Origin: an uncultured Rhizobiaceae group bacterium
GTDB taxonomy: Bacteria > Pseudomonadota > Alphaproteobacteria > Rhizobiales > Rhizobiaceae
Length of the DNA: 10,536 bases
Direction of reading: 5' to 3'
Assembly (NCBI GenBank): GCA_937944075.1
Contig: CALDZZ010000241.1
Coordinates: 1 to 10,536 of the forward strand
The position numbers and the translations under genes were made by a program. Every line of letters begins with the position of its first letter. Positions within the stretch are counted from its first letter, which is position 1. The notes beneath the pieces are model-generated. The model was not told where the DNA came from, ran no database searches, and was given only the letters and a program-made list of their open reading frames with translations. Positions 1-5,479 of the stretch are shown here, in pieces.

Positions 1-113
1 CTGATGAAATTAATATCAGTGTTGATATCGGTCTTGGCAAGGGCAAGGCAAAAGTCTGGACTTGTGACCTGACCAAGGAATATGTCGCTATCAATGGCGA
101 TTACCGGAGTTGA
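1..113 (+). CDS. argJ: ArgJ, C-terminal end (ornithine acetyltransferase / N-acetylglutamate synthase), 5' partial
   Basis: Reading from base 3, 36 residues run to a TGA at 111-113. They match the conserved C-terminus of ArgJ beta chains: a VDIGLGKGKAKVW stretch, then CDLT, then a final YVAINGDYRS. ArgJ transfers the acetyl group from N-acetylornithine to glutamate, which recycles acetyl groups in cytoplasmic arginine biosynthesis. Only the tail is present, so the self-cleavage site and active site lie outside the window. The next gene starts 5 bases downstream, which suggests co-transcription. The identification rests on the short tail plus the familiar argJ - GNAT - mutT order of alphaproteobacteria. 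Confidence 0.88.
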   Translation, partial: DEINISVDIGLGKGKAKVWTCDLTKEYVAINGDYRS

Positions 114-118
114 TAACC

Positions 119-871
119 ATGCAATCCCTTCCACAGGTCAGACGGCTGGAGGCAGTCAGTTTTCGGTCATTCCCATCCACATCAACCCATTACGATGGTA
201 CATGGGCCATACGTCTTACAGCAGGGCATCCTGCCAAGCGATTGAACTCTGTTAATCCGCTTGATCCTTCCGACCACGCCTATATTGATGCGAGAATAGA
301 ACTTGCAAAACGAAAGTTTGAAAGTTTCGGTCGTGAACTGATTTTCAGGCAATCCCCGCTTGCGCCACCTGAGCTTGAAGACATTCTGGATGACAGGGGC
401 TGGCTTCGGTTTGATGAAAGCATTGTCATGATGCTGGATCTTTCCTCAGTTGATCTTTCAGTTCATCGCGATCATGTTCCGATGAAGGATATTGGCTATT
501 GGGCAGATTCATTCCTTCAGCTTTCCAGCGAGAAAAAAAGCAGCAAACCTGGACTTGTAGAAGTTATCCAGTCAATCCAGCCAACCTGTGGGCTTTTTGT
601 CAAAAATGAAGGTGATAATCATGTGGCCGCGGTGCGTTGTGTGCATGACAATGACCTTGTTGGTATTTTTGATTTGGTCACTGGCAATAGTCATCAAAGG
701 CAGGGGCATGCCAGTTCCTTGATGGGCAGTGCCTTGAAGTGGGCAAAGCAATCAGGTTCAAAGCATGCCTGGTTGCAGGTTGTTGCAGAAAATACTGCCG
801 CTTTTGAACTGTATAAAAGTTTTGGGTTTGAGGAACTGTACCGATATAGCTATCGCAAGGCGCCTGTGTGA
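119..871 (+). CDS. GNAT family N-acetyltransferase
   Basis: This is a 250-residue protein with a C-terminal GNAT acetyl-CoA-binding domain. Motif A reads HQRQGHASSLM (about residues 192-202), with the R/Q-x-x-G-x-G/A pyrophosphate loop. A typical motif B follows (ENTAAFELYKSFGFEE, about 224-239). The N-terminal half (WAIRLTAG...RLNSVNPLD) resembles the substrate-binding half of a GNAT subgroup often found beside argJ and mutT. I chose the ATG at 119 because GGAG at 106-109 lies 9 bases upstream. A TTG at 110 overlapping the argJ stop is possible but has no room for a ribosome site. The acceptor substrate is not evident; the location hints at amino-acid metabolism, but this is not proven. The stop codon overlaps the next gene's possible GTG start. 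Confidence 0.85.
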   Translation: MQSLPQVRRLEAVSFRSFPSTSTHYDGTWAIRLTAGHPAKRLNSVNPLDPSDHAYIDARIELAKRKFESFGRELIFRQSPLAPPELEDILDDRGWLRFDESIVMMLDLSSVDLSVHRDHVPMKDIGYWADSFLQLSSEKKSSKPGLVEVIQSIQPTCGLFVKNEGDNHVAAVRCVHDNDLVGIFDLVTGNSHQRQGHASSLMGSALKWAKQSGSKHAWLQVVAENTAAFELYKSFGFEELYRYSYRKAPV

Positions 872-1293
872 TCATGAACATGAAGCCGGATAACAAACCC
901 CTCGTACTGGTTAGCGCATGCGCCCTTGTAGATGCTGATAACCGCGTTTTGTTGGCACAGCGCCCCGAAGGCAAGTCCATGGCAGGGCTTTGGGAATTTC
1001 CCGGTGGGAAAATCGAAACCGGTGAAACCCCTGAAGAAGCCCTGATAAGGGAATTGCAGGAAGAACTTGGAATTTTGACCTGGGAGACCTGTCTGGCGCC
1101 ACTATCCTTTGCGTCCCATGCCTATGATAAGTTTCATCTCCTGATGCCACTTTTCATTTGTCGAAAATGGCAGGGCATGCCTGTCGGACGTGAAAACCAG
1201 CAATTGAAGTGGGTGCGTGGCAACAAGCTGCGCGAATTTCCAATGCCACCTGCTGATGATCCTTTTATTCCGGCGTTAATGGATATTTTATAG
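868..1293 (+). CDS. mutT: MutT-type Nudix hydrolase (8-oxo-dGTP diphosphatase)
   Basis: The protein has 141 residues from GTG 868, or 139 from ATG 874. It carries a complete Nudix box, Gx5Ex7REUxEExGU: G47, E53, R61-E62, E65-E66 and G68 in GTG numbering. It is preceded by the LLAQRPEGKSMAGLWEFPGGK block typical of MutT. The family hydrolyses 8-oxo-dGTP to the monophosphate and so prevents A:T to C:G transversions; it acts in the cytoplasm. AAGG at 857-860 fits the GTG start, which would give a 4-base overlap with the GNAT stop; ATG 874 remains an alternative. Length and motif order are those of MutT. A related Nudix specificity cannot be excluded from sequence alone. Confidence 0.9.
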   Translation: MIMNMKPDNKPLVLVSACALVDADNRVLLAQRPEGKSMAGLWEFPGGKIETGETPEEALIRELQEELGILTWETCLAPLSFASHAYDKFHLLMPLFICRKWQGMPVGRENQQLKWVRGNKLREFPMPPADDPFIPALMDIL

Positions 1294-1371
1294 ATTACTT
1301 GTAATTTGAATAATTATCGAAATGTACTCTTAATCAATTGCACATTCCAAATAGTTTTTCGGGACGGAAAA
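1294..1371 (+). promoter_or_regulatory. AT-rich leader before the pilin genes, weak promoter candidate and dyad
   Basis: The composition turns distinctly AT-rich right after the mutT stop. A dyad ATTAC-tt-GTAAT occupies 1294-1305. A weak sigma70-like pair is TTGAAT (1306-1311), 17 bases, then CTTAAT (1329-1334), with four of six matches in each box. Together these suggest that the pilin genes have their own promoter here rather than reading on from mutT, but either element could arise by chance in AT-rich DNA. GGGA at 1361-1364 is the likely ribosome site for the ATG at 1372. Confidence 0.3.
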
Positions 1372-1650
1372 ATGACAAGTAATACTCTAATGAAAACCCT
1401 TGGCGATTTTATTAAAAATCAATCAGGCGAAACAGCAATACAGACAAGCCTTGTATTCAGTCTTGCAGTGATTGTTGGTGTTGCGATCGGAATACCGATG
1501 TTAAGCACTGCCTCCAAGGAATATGCCTATCAAAAGCAGTATGGTGTGGATACGGTTCAAACCAGTTCTGTATCAACGACTGAGAGCAAGCCCAAGACTT
1601 ATACCATCAGGAAAAGTATTCTTGATGCTGACAAGGACGAAGAAAAGTAA
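1372..1650 (+). CDS. Divergent Flp-pilin-like single-pass membrane protein
   Basis: This is a 92-residue protein. A polar, basic N-terminus (MTSNTLMKTLGDFIKNQSG) is followed by ETAIQTSLVF and a single hydrophobic segment (about residues 26-44), then a charged hydrophilic tail. The layout matches Flp/TadE-type prepilins, in which a TadV-like peptidase cuts after a glycine before A-T-A-x-E-Y. Here the position after G19 reads E-T-A-I-Q-T, so the conserved Glu+5 and Tyr+6 are Gln and Thr, and the C-terminal tail is longer than in Flp pilins. It sits directly upstream of two canonical Flp prepilins. I infer a minor pilin or pilin-related membrane protein. A longer reading frame opens at a TTG at 1306, but ATG 1372 has GGGA 7 bases upstream and gives the expected N-terminus. 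Confidence 0.6.
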   Translation: MTSNTLMKTLGDFIKNQSGETAIQTSLVFSLAVIVGVAIGIPMLSTASKEYAYQKQYGVDTVQTSSVSTTESKPKTYTIRKSILDADKDEEK

Positions 1651-1658
1651 AAATGTAA

Positions 1659-1705
1659 TTGAAATGAAAGTTTTGGGAAACCAAGGCTATTAACTTCAAT
1701 TTCAA
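1659..1705 (+). repeat. Long imperfect stem-loop between pilin-type genes
   Basis: The left arm at 1659-1672 (TTGAAATGAAAGTT) and right arm at 1692-1705 (AACTTCAATTTCAA) pair at 12 of 14 positions. The loop contains a second small hairpin, TTGG-GAAA-CCAA, at 1673-1684. No T-run follows, so this is not a classical intrinsic terminator. It lies between the stop of the divergent pilin-like gene and the ribosome site of the middle Flp prepilin. A role in mRNA processing or in setting relative pilin expression is possible but is inference. Confidence 0.45.
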
Positions 1706-1748
1706 GACTACGTGTTTATCTGTCTGAAAGCGTAAAAGGATATCCAAA

Positions 1749-1913
1749 TTGGTATTATTGAAAAAATTCATGAATGACACTAACGGTGCAACTGCAATCG
1801 AATATGCCCTGATTGCTGCACTTATTTCGATTGCCATTATTGCAGGCGCTACCCAGATCGGTACGACACTGGGTGACAATTTCAATAATATTGATGAGGA
1901 ATTTAATAAATAA
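1749..1913 (+). CDS. Flp-type prepilin (short, TTG start)
   Basis: This is a 54-residue prepilin. Its leader (MVLLKKFMNDTNG) ends in Gly13 and is followed by A-T-A-I-E-Y-A-L-I-A-A-L, the Flp signature with Glu at +5 and Tyr at +6 of the mature protein. A hydrophobic helix comes next, then a short polar tail ending NFNNIDEEFNK. A prepilin peptidase would cut after Gly13, leaving about 41 residues for assembly into a Tad/Flp fimbria used for surface attachment. The TTG at 1749 is preferred because AAAGGA at 1735-1740 ends 8 bases before it and because it gives a normal-length leader. The ATG at 1770 would leave only a 5-residue leader and has no ribosome site. Its short length and TTG start make it easy for gene callers to miss. 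Confidence 0.85.
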   Translation: MVLLKKFMNDTNGATAIEYALIAALISIAIIAGATQIGTTLGDNFNNIDEEFNK

Positions 1914-1924
1914 AAAATTTGATC

Positions 1925-1945
1925 AGGAAGTGAGATAGACTTCCT
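1925..1945 (+). repeat. Perfect 7-bp stem-loop between the two Flp prepilin genes
   Basis: AGGAAGT at 1925-1931 and ACTTCCT at 1939-1945 are exact inverted repeats around a 7-base loop. The stem lies in the 52-base gap between the two Flp prepilin genes, about 10 bases before the GGGGA ribosome site of the downstream gene. It is not followed by a T-run. It could be an mRNA-stabilising or attenuating structure that sets the ratio of the two pilins. The function is inferred only from its position. Confidence 0.5.
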
Positions 1946-1965
1946 TCTAAATGCTGGGGAATGAT

Positions 1966-2136
1966 ATGGCGCATTTAATAAAACTAATCCAAAATACGAA
2001 AGGTGCGACGGCTGTTGAGTATGGCTTGATTGCTGCCTTGATGAGCGTTGCAATTCTTGCTGCGTTGAATAACTTCGGTGACTCAACCGAAAACATGTAT
2101 AACTTCATCGAAAAATCCATTGTGGATGTTTCCTGA
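1966..2136 (+). CDS. Flp-type prepilin
   Basis: This is a 56-residue prepilin. The leader MAHLIKLIQNTKG ends at Gly13, followed by A-T-A-V-E-Y-G-L-I-A-A-L and a hydrophobic helix, then a polar tail (NNFGDSTENMYNFIEKSI). Glu+5 and Tyr+6 are both present, so processing by a TadV/CpaA-type peptidase and polymerisation into a Flp fimbria are expected. The ATG at 1966 has GGGGA at 1956-1960, 5 bases upstream. The in-frame ATG at 1951 would make the leader five residues longer and lacks a ribosome site. It closely resembles the upstream prepilin, so the pair probably arose by tandem duplication. No tad assembly gene (ATPase, secretin, peptidase) is in the window, so the export machinery must be encoded elsewhere. 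Confidence 0.92.
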   Translation: MAHLIKLIQNTKGATAVEYGLIAALMSVAILAALNNFGDSTENMYNFIEKSIVDVS

Positions 2137-2142
2137 AGCATT

Positions 2143-2164
2143 TTGGATTTTACAGAAAATCTGA
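2143..2164. terminator. Weak hairpin between convergent genes, possible bidirectional terminator
   Basis: TTGGATTTT (2143-2151) pairs with AAAATCTGA (2156-2164) around the loop ACAG, with two wobble pairs. The stem is AT-rich and lacks a long T-run. It sits exactly where the last pilin gene and the oppositely oriented methyltransferase gene converge, and it overlaps the methyltransferase stop codon. A bidirectional terminator is plausible by position but weak by sequence. Confidence 0.3.
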
Positions 2165-3019
2165 AAGCTTGTTTGTAGCGCTACCTCGCTTCAACGGCCT
2201 TTGTTGAGACGAATGCGGTGACCAGCCCGACAAGAATACAAATTCGACTGTGGCCCGGATTTTGCCATCGGCATCCTGGTATCGCTCACGGTAAACCTCT
2301 TCTGTCTTCTTGAAAAGTTCACGCGGTCCGAATTGTCTGTTTTGTTCAAGGCTGCTGGTGGCGCCCATGGCCCTTAGATCGGCGATCAGTTTTGACAGTG
2401 ATGAATAACGCACAGTCATGAGTTCCGTATCTACAACGGGCAAGGCAAATCCGGCTCTTTGGAGAAGGCTACCAAATTGACGGACTTCACCAAACGGGTC
2501 CACGCGCAATGTCGCATTCCCGTTAATCATGCTCTCTGCTGTCAACATTGCGTCGCGCAATTCCATCAGGGTTCTGTCCCCGGGTAGTGCTGCCAGAAAC
2601 AGCCCATCCTCAACCAGCGCGCTTTTTATTTGGGCCAAAGTACCTGGAAGGTCATTTGACCAATGCAAACCAAACACTGATGTAATCAGATTGGTTGAGC
2701 CGGGTTTCAGGGCTATCTCCTCTCGCGATCCAATAAGGCTTTTTACGGGTTGGCTTCCGCCAGTGGCATGAGATGACATCTGATAAATCTCATCGATTTT
2801 CCTTGAAGAAACCAGATGCTCTAGCATGGCGTCAAATGGCGAGAACATATCAACGCTAACATCAAAGTCCCGATTGGTTGCATCCAGTCTTTCTGCCATG
2901 ATCAATGCAGCTTCCTTCACAAGAAAATCCGCATCATGCTGGGCGATGTGCATTGCCCGCTCTTCGATGGCTTTTTGCCGTTTGGGATTAAACAGGAATG
3001 GCTGACTCGTCTTTTGCAT
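2150..3019 (-). CDS. NDUFAF5/BioC-like methyltransferase-domain protein
   Basis: The protein has 289 residues from the ATG at 3019. The N-terminal FLFNPKRQKAIEERA block and the FLVKEAALIMAERL helix match the start of the alphaproteobacterial BioC-like / NDUFAF5-type family. Other matches are the LHWSNDLPGTL motif (about 118-128), GLFLAALPG, VDPFGEVRQFGSLLQRAGFALPVVD, LIADLRAMGAT and the C-terminal FLSGWSPHSSQQRPLKRGSA. Mitochondrial NDUFAF5 modifies an arginine of complex I; bacterial homologues are largely uncharacterised. The usual SAM-binding loop (D-x-G-x-x-x-G) is degraded to VDMFSPFD (about 56-63), with both glycines gone. Starts at ATG 3043 or TTG 3058 are possible and would run into the comF start region; I prefer 3019 because family members begin a few residues before the FDR/FNP block. 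It is divergent from comF. Confidence 0.78.
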   Translation of the reverse strand: MQKTSQPFLFNPKRQKAIEERAMHIAQHDADFLVKEAALIMAERLDATNRDFDVSVDMFSPFDAMLEHLVSSRKIDEIYQMSSHATGGSQPVKSLIGSREEIALKPGSTNLITSVFGLHWSNDLPGTLAQIKSALVEDGLFLAALPGDRTLMELRDAMLTAESMINGNATLRVDPFGEVRQFGSLLQRAGFALPVVDTELMTVRYSSLSKLIADLRAMGATSSLEQNRQFGPRELFKKTEEVYRERYQDADGKIRATVEFVFLSGWSPHSSQQRPLKRGSATNKLSDFL

Positions 3020-3041
3020 AAACTTCACATAGTCTGCTCGC

Positions 3042-3809
3042 ATGGAAATATCCAGCAAGAGAATTCAAATCACTGGAAAAATCGGTAAACTCCTTTCCGG
3101 TTTGTCAGGTCTGTTTGTGCCCAGTACCTGCCTGACGTGTGAGCGTTTTGTGGATGTCCAAGGCGGGTGCTGTCCCAAATGCTGGAGTGAATTGCGATTT
3201 GTGACCAAGCCGTTTTGTGCGGTAATGGGTTCTCCTTTTTCCATAGATATGGGAGAGGGGTTTTTGAGCGCCGAGGCAATTGCTGATCCACCACCCTTTG
3301 ATAAATTGCGCACTGTCTTGCTGTATGATGATCTGGCACGAAAGCTTGTATCCTCTATCAAGTATTCTGACCGAACAGACCTCTTGAGGTGGATTGCGGA
3401 CTGGATGCATGTTGCAGGACAAGAAGTCATCAGTGAATCGGATATGATTGTACCGGTTCCCCTGCATCCAAAACGATTGAGGCAGCGACGTTTCAATCAG
3501 GCTGGTGATTTGGCTCAACATCTGGCTGTTTCAAATGACAAGATATATAACCCTGAGGTTTTGATCCGGCAAAAAGCCACAAGACAACAAGTCGGCTTGA
3601 GTGAAAAAGAACGTGCCAGAAATGTATCAGGTGCTTTTGCAGTACCGCAGGACAAGAAAATTGATGTCAAAGGCAAGCGTGTTCTGCTGGTTGATGATGT
3701 TTATACCACTGGCGCCACTTGCAAGGCTGCTACAAGGGCATTGAAACGCGCTGGCGCTGTTCACATTAATGTTCTTGTCTTCGCAAAGGTTGAAACCTAT
3801 GTGGAATAA
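3042..3809 (+). CDS. comF: ComF family phosphoribosyltransferase-like protein
   Basis: This is a 255-residue protein with the ComF layout. The N-terminal zinc-binding cysteines are C30-x2-C33 and C44-x2-C47. The conserved VPVPLHPKRLRQRRFNQA block follows (about 137-154). The PRPP-binding loop near the C-terminus reads VLLVDDVYTTGAT (about 214-226). ComF is required for natural DNA uptake in competent bacteria, and homologues are widespread in non-competent ones; its enzymatic substrate is not settled. The CxxCG motif usual after the first zinc pair reads C59-A-V-M-G here, so one cysteine is missing. The start at ATG 3042 has no clear ribosome site and lies only 22 bases from the inferred divergent methyltransferase start. 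The downstream grxC begins 40 bases after the stop. Confidence 0.88.
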   Translation: MEISSKRIQITGKIGKLLSGLSGLFVPSTCLTCERFVDVQGGCCPKCWSELRFVTKPFCAVMGSPFSIDMGEGFLSAEAIADPPPFDKLRTVLLYDDLARKLVSSIKYSDRTDLLRWIADWMHVAGQEVISESDMIVPVPLHPKRLRQRRFNQAGDLAQHLAVSNDKIYNPEVLIRQKATRQQVGLSEKERARNVSGAFAVPQDKKIDVKGKRVLLVDDVYTTGATCKAATRALKRAGAVHINVLVFAKVETYVE

Positions 3810-3849
3810 TCTCTATATAAGAGGCGTTCAACCATTCAGGAAAATCATC

Positions 3850-4104
3850 ATGCCGGAAGTAGTCTTGTATACCAGAAAGTTCTGCGGATATTGCAGTGCA
3901 GCAAAATCCCTTTTGAAATCCAAAGGCGTCTCGTTCAAGGAACATGACGGAACCTTTGACACGAAGGTCAAGGAAGAGATGATCCGCAAATCAAACGGTG
4001 GTCGAACTTTTCCGCAGATTTTCATCGGGGACAAACATATTGGTGGATGTGATGAATTGCATGCTCTTGATCGTGCAGGCAAGCTCGATCCCATGTTGAA
4101 ATAA
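3850..4104 (+). CDS. grxC: Glutaredoxin 3 (GrxC)
   Basis: This is an 84-residue monothiol/dithiol redox protein of the usual GrxC length. It carries the dithiol active site C12-G-Y-C15 in VLYTRKFCGYC, the cis-proline segment R-T-F-P55-Q-I-F-I-G that contacts glutathione, and the C-terminal GGCDEL motif. Glutaredoxins reduce disulfides and glutathionylated proteins at the expense of glutathione in the cytoplasm. The ATG at 3850 has AGGA at 3838-3841, 8 bases upstream. The open frame extends back to 3769 inside comF, but that extension has no ribosome site. It is followed after 18 bases by a Nit1-like amidase. Its stop codon lies in a 14-base tandem duplication. Confidence 0.95.
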   Translation: MPEVVLYTRKFCGYCSAAKSLLKSKGVSFKEHDGTFDTKVKEEMIRKSNGGRTFPQIFIGDKHIGGCDELHALDRAGKLDPMLK

Positions 4105-4119
4105 TGATGTTGAAATAAT
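4093..4119 (+). repeat. 14-base tandem duplication spanning the grxC stop codon
   Basis: ATGTTGAAATAAT occurs at 4093-4105 and again at 4107-4119, with a G between them, so the period is 14. The first copy encodes the last residues and stop codon of grxC (M-L-K-stop). The second forms most of the spacer before the next gene. It looks like a recent replication-slippage duplication. A consequence is that the next gene has no good ribosome site of its own (only AATAATCAG precedes the ATG at 4123). Confidence 0.85.
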
Positions 4120-4122
4120 CAG

Positions 4123-4947
4123 ATGCGTGTTGCTTGTGTCCAAATGCGTTCAGGTACGCTCATTGATGATAATATTTCAGCAATGGATGTCCTGGTGCGT
4201 CAGGCTGCAAGTGAAGGCGCAACCTATATTCAAACGCCGGAAATGACAGGAATATTGCAAAAGAACCGGCAGGGTCTTTTTTCTGAAATCAAGTCTCAGG
4301 AAGATGATGCGCTTGTCATGCATGCGGCTCAACTTTCCAGGGAATTAGGTGTTAAGCTGCATATTGGCTCTCATGCTATTCTGGCAGGGGAAGGCATTGC
4401 TGCCAACAGGGCATTCCTCTTCAATGGCGATGGAAAACTGATATCCTCCTATGATAAAATTCACATGTTTGATGTGGATCTTGATAACGGTGAAAGCTGG
4501 CGTGAATCAAACGTGTACAAGCCTGGAGAGACGGCCGTGCTGGCCGATACAGGTGGATTCAAAATTGGCCTGTCGATTTGTTATGATGTCCGGTTTCCAG
4601 GGCTTTATCGTAATTATGCTATTGAAGGTGCCTTTGTTATTTCAGCGCCTGCTGCCTTTACCAGACAGACAGGACGGGCACATTGGCATATCTTGCAAAG
4701 GGCAAGAGCTGTTGAAAATGGTGCTTTCATGATTTCGGCTGCTCAAGGTGGTGACCATGATGATGGGCGCGAAACTTACGGACACTCCTTGATTGTAAAT
4801 CCCTGGGGTGAAATTCTGGCAGAACTTCCACATGAGGAACCCGGTGTGATAACCGCTGATATTGATCTTGATGAGGTCAGGCAAGCTCGGCAAAAAATCC
4901 CCAATCTTGCCAATGCCCGTAGCTATGATTTAAAAACTGTATCATGA
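4123..4947 (+). CDS. Carbon-nitrogen hydrolase, probable deaminated glutathione amidase (Nit1-like)
   Basis: This 274-residue nitrilase-superfamily protein has a complete catalytic triad: E40 (TPEMT), K112 (SYDKIHMFD) and C153 (LSICYDVRFP). The blocks AHWHILQRARAVENGAFMIS, AAQGG, YGHSLIVNPWGEI and the terminal DLDEVRQARQKIP...RSYDL match Nit1-type enzymes, which hydrolyse the amide of deaminated glutathione, a transaminase side product. Closely related omega-amidases (Nit2) act on 2-oxoglutaramate. The GR-x-HWH and HMFDVDL signatures favour Nit1, but specificity is inferred. It acts in the cytoplasm. It lies 18 bases after grxC and overlaps the DUF1178 gene by 4 bases (ATGA at 4944-4947), so coupled translation is likely. 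The neighbouring glutaredoxin supports a glutathione connection. Confidence 0.9.
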   Translation: MRVACVQMRSGTLIDDNISAMDVLVRQAASEGATYIQTPEMTGILQKNRQGLFSEIKSQEDDALVMHAAQLSRELGVKLHIGSHAILAGEGIAANRAFLFNGDGKLISSYDKIHMFDVDLDNGESWRESNVYKPGETAVLADTGGFKIGLSICYDVRFPGLYRNYAIEGAFVISAPAAFTRQTGRAHWHILQRARAVENGAFMISAAQGGDHDDGRETYGHSLIVNPWGEILAELPHEEPGVITADIDLDEVRQARQKIPNLANARSYDLKTVS

Positions 4948-5378
4948 TTAAGTATTCCCTTGTTTGTGACAAAGACCATGAATTTGAAGGCTGGTTTGGC
5001 TCAAGTGATGATTACGCCAAACAGCGCAAGCGTGGGTTTGTTGAATGTCCGCAATGTGGCTCAAGGAAAGTATCAAAGGCACTGATGGCGCCTGGAGTAG
5101 CTGGTACAAAAAAATCCGGAAATGATACCGCACTTGCAACGGTTGCTCCACAAATGCCTGAAGAGGTTGTGACCAAAATCCGTGAAATCAAACAGCACAT
5201 TGAAAAGAACTCGGAGAATGTTGGTGACAAATTTCCAGAGGAAGCACGAAAAATTCACTATGGCGAAACCGAAGCCAGGGGCATTTATGGAAAAGCCTCG
5301 GTAGAGGAAGCGGTCAGCCTTGCTGAAGAAGGTGTGAATGTTGTTCCAATACCGGATCTGCCGGAAGACAAAAACTAG
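4944..5378 (+). CDS. DUF1178 family protein
   Basis: This is a 144-residue protein of the DUF1178 type. The N-terminus is MIKYSLVCDKDHEFEGWFGSS, with C8, followed by CPQCGS with C35 and C38, which resembles a small zinc ribbon like those of FmdB-type regulators. The middle is polar and variable. The C-terminal part carries the family motifs KIREIKQHIEKNSENVGDKF, EARKIHYGE and ARGIYGKAS-x-EE. No enzymatic function is known. The family is typically found just after a nitrilase-family gene, as here, with a 4-base ATGA overlap. Its stop (5376-5378) overlaps the stop of a short open frame on the other strand. No clear terminator follows. Confidence 0.9.
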   Translation: MIKYSLVCDKDHEFEGWFGSSDDYAKQRKRGFVECPQCGSRKVSKALMAPGVAGTKKSGNDTALATVAPQMPEEVVTKIREIKQHIEKNSENVGDKFPEEARKIHYGETEARGIYGKASVEEAVSLAEEGVNVVPIPDLPEDKN

Positions 5379-5459
5379 GTCACAACTGCCGCTTCAAACT
5401 TCATTGCCATATAATCCGGACGTGAGCCACAAGCCGCATCCTCGAAATTTCCGAACAAG

Positions 5460-5479
5460 AATAAATCTCTTAATTTATT
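5460..5479. promoter_or_regulatory. Perfect 7-bp inverted repeat abutting the -35 box, possible operator
   Basis: AATAAAT (5460-5466) and ATTTATT (5473-5479) are exact inverted repeats around CTCTTA. The right arm runs into the first two bases of the -35 element TTGACG at 5478-5483. The position suits a regulator-binding operator or an AT-rich UP-type element for the downstream operon. The repeat is entirely A+T in its arms, so chance occurrence is a real alternative. Confidence 0.4.

Noticed and set aside
1607..2086. 159-residue open frame on the - strand across the pilin region
   Set aside because: It runs antisense to two well-supported Flp prepilin genes and part of a third gene, and its translation shows no recognisable motif.
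3105..3521. Several overlapping - strand frames within comF
   Set aside because: All are shadows of the ComF frame, which carries the zinc cysteines and the PRPP loop.
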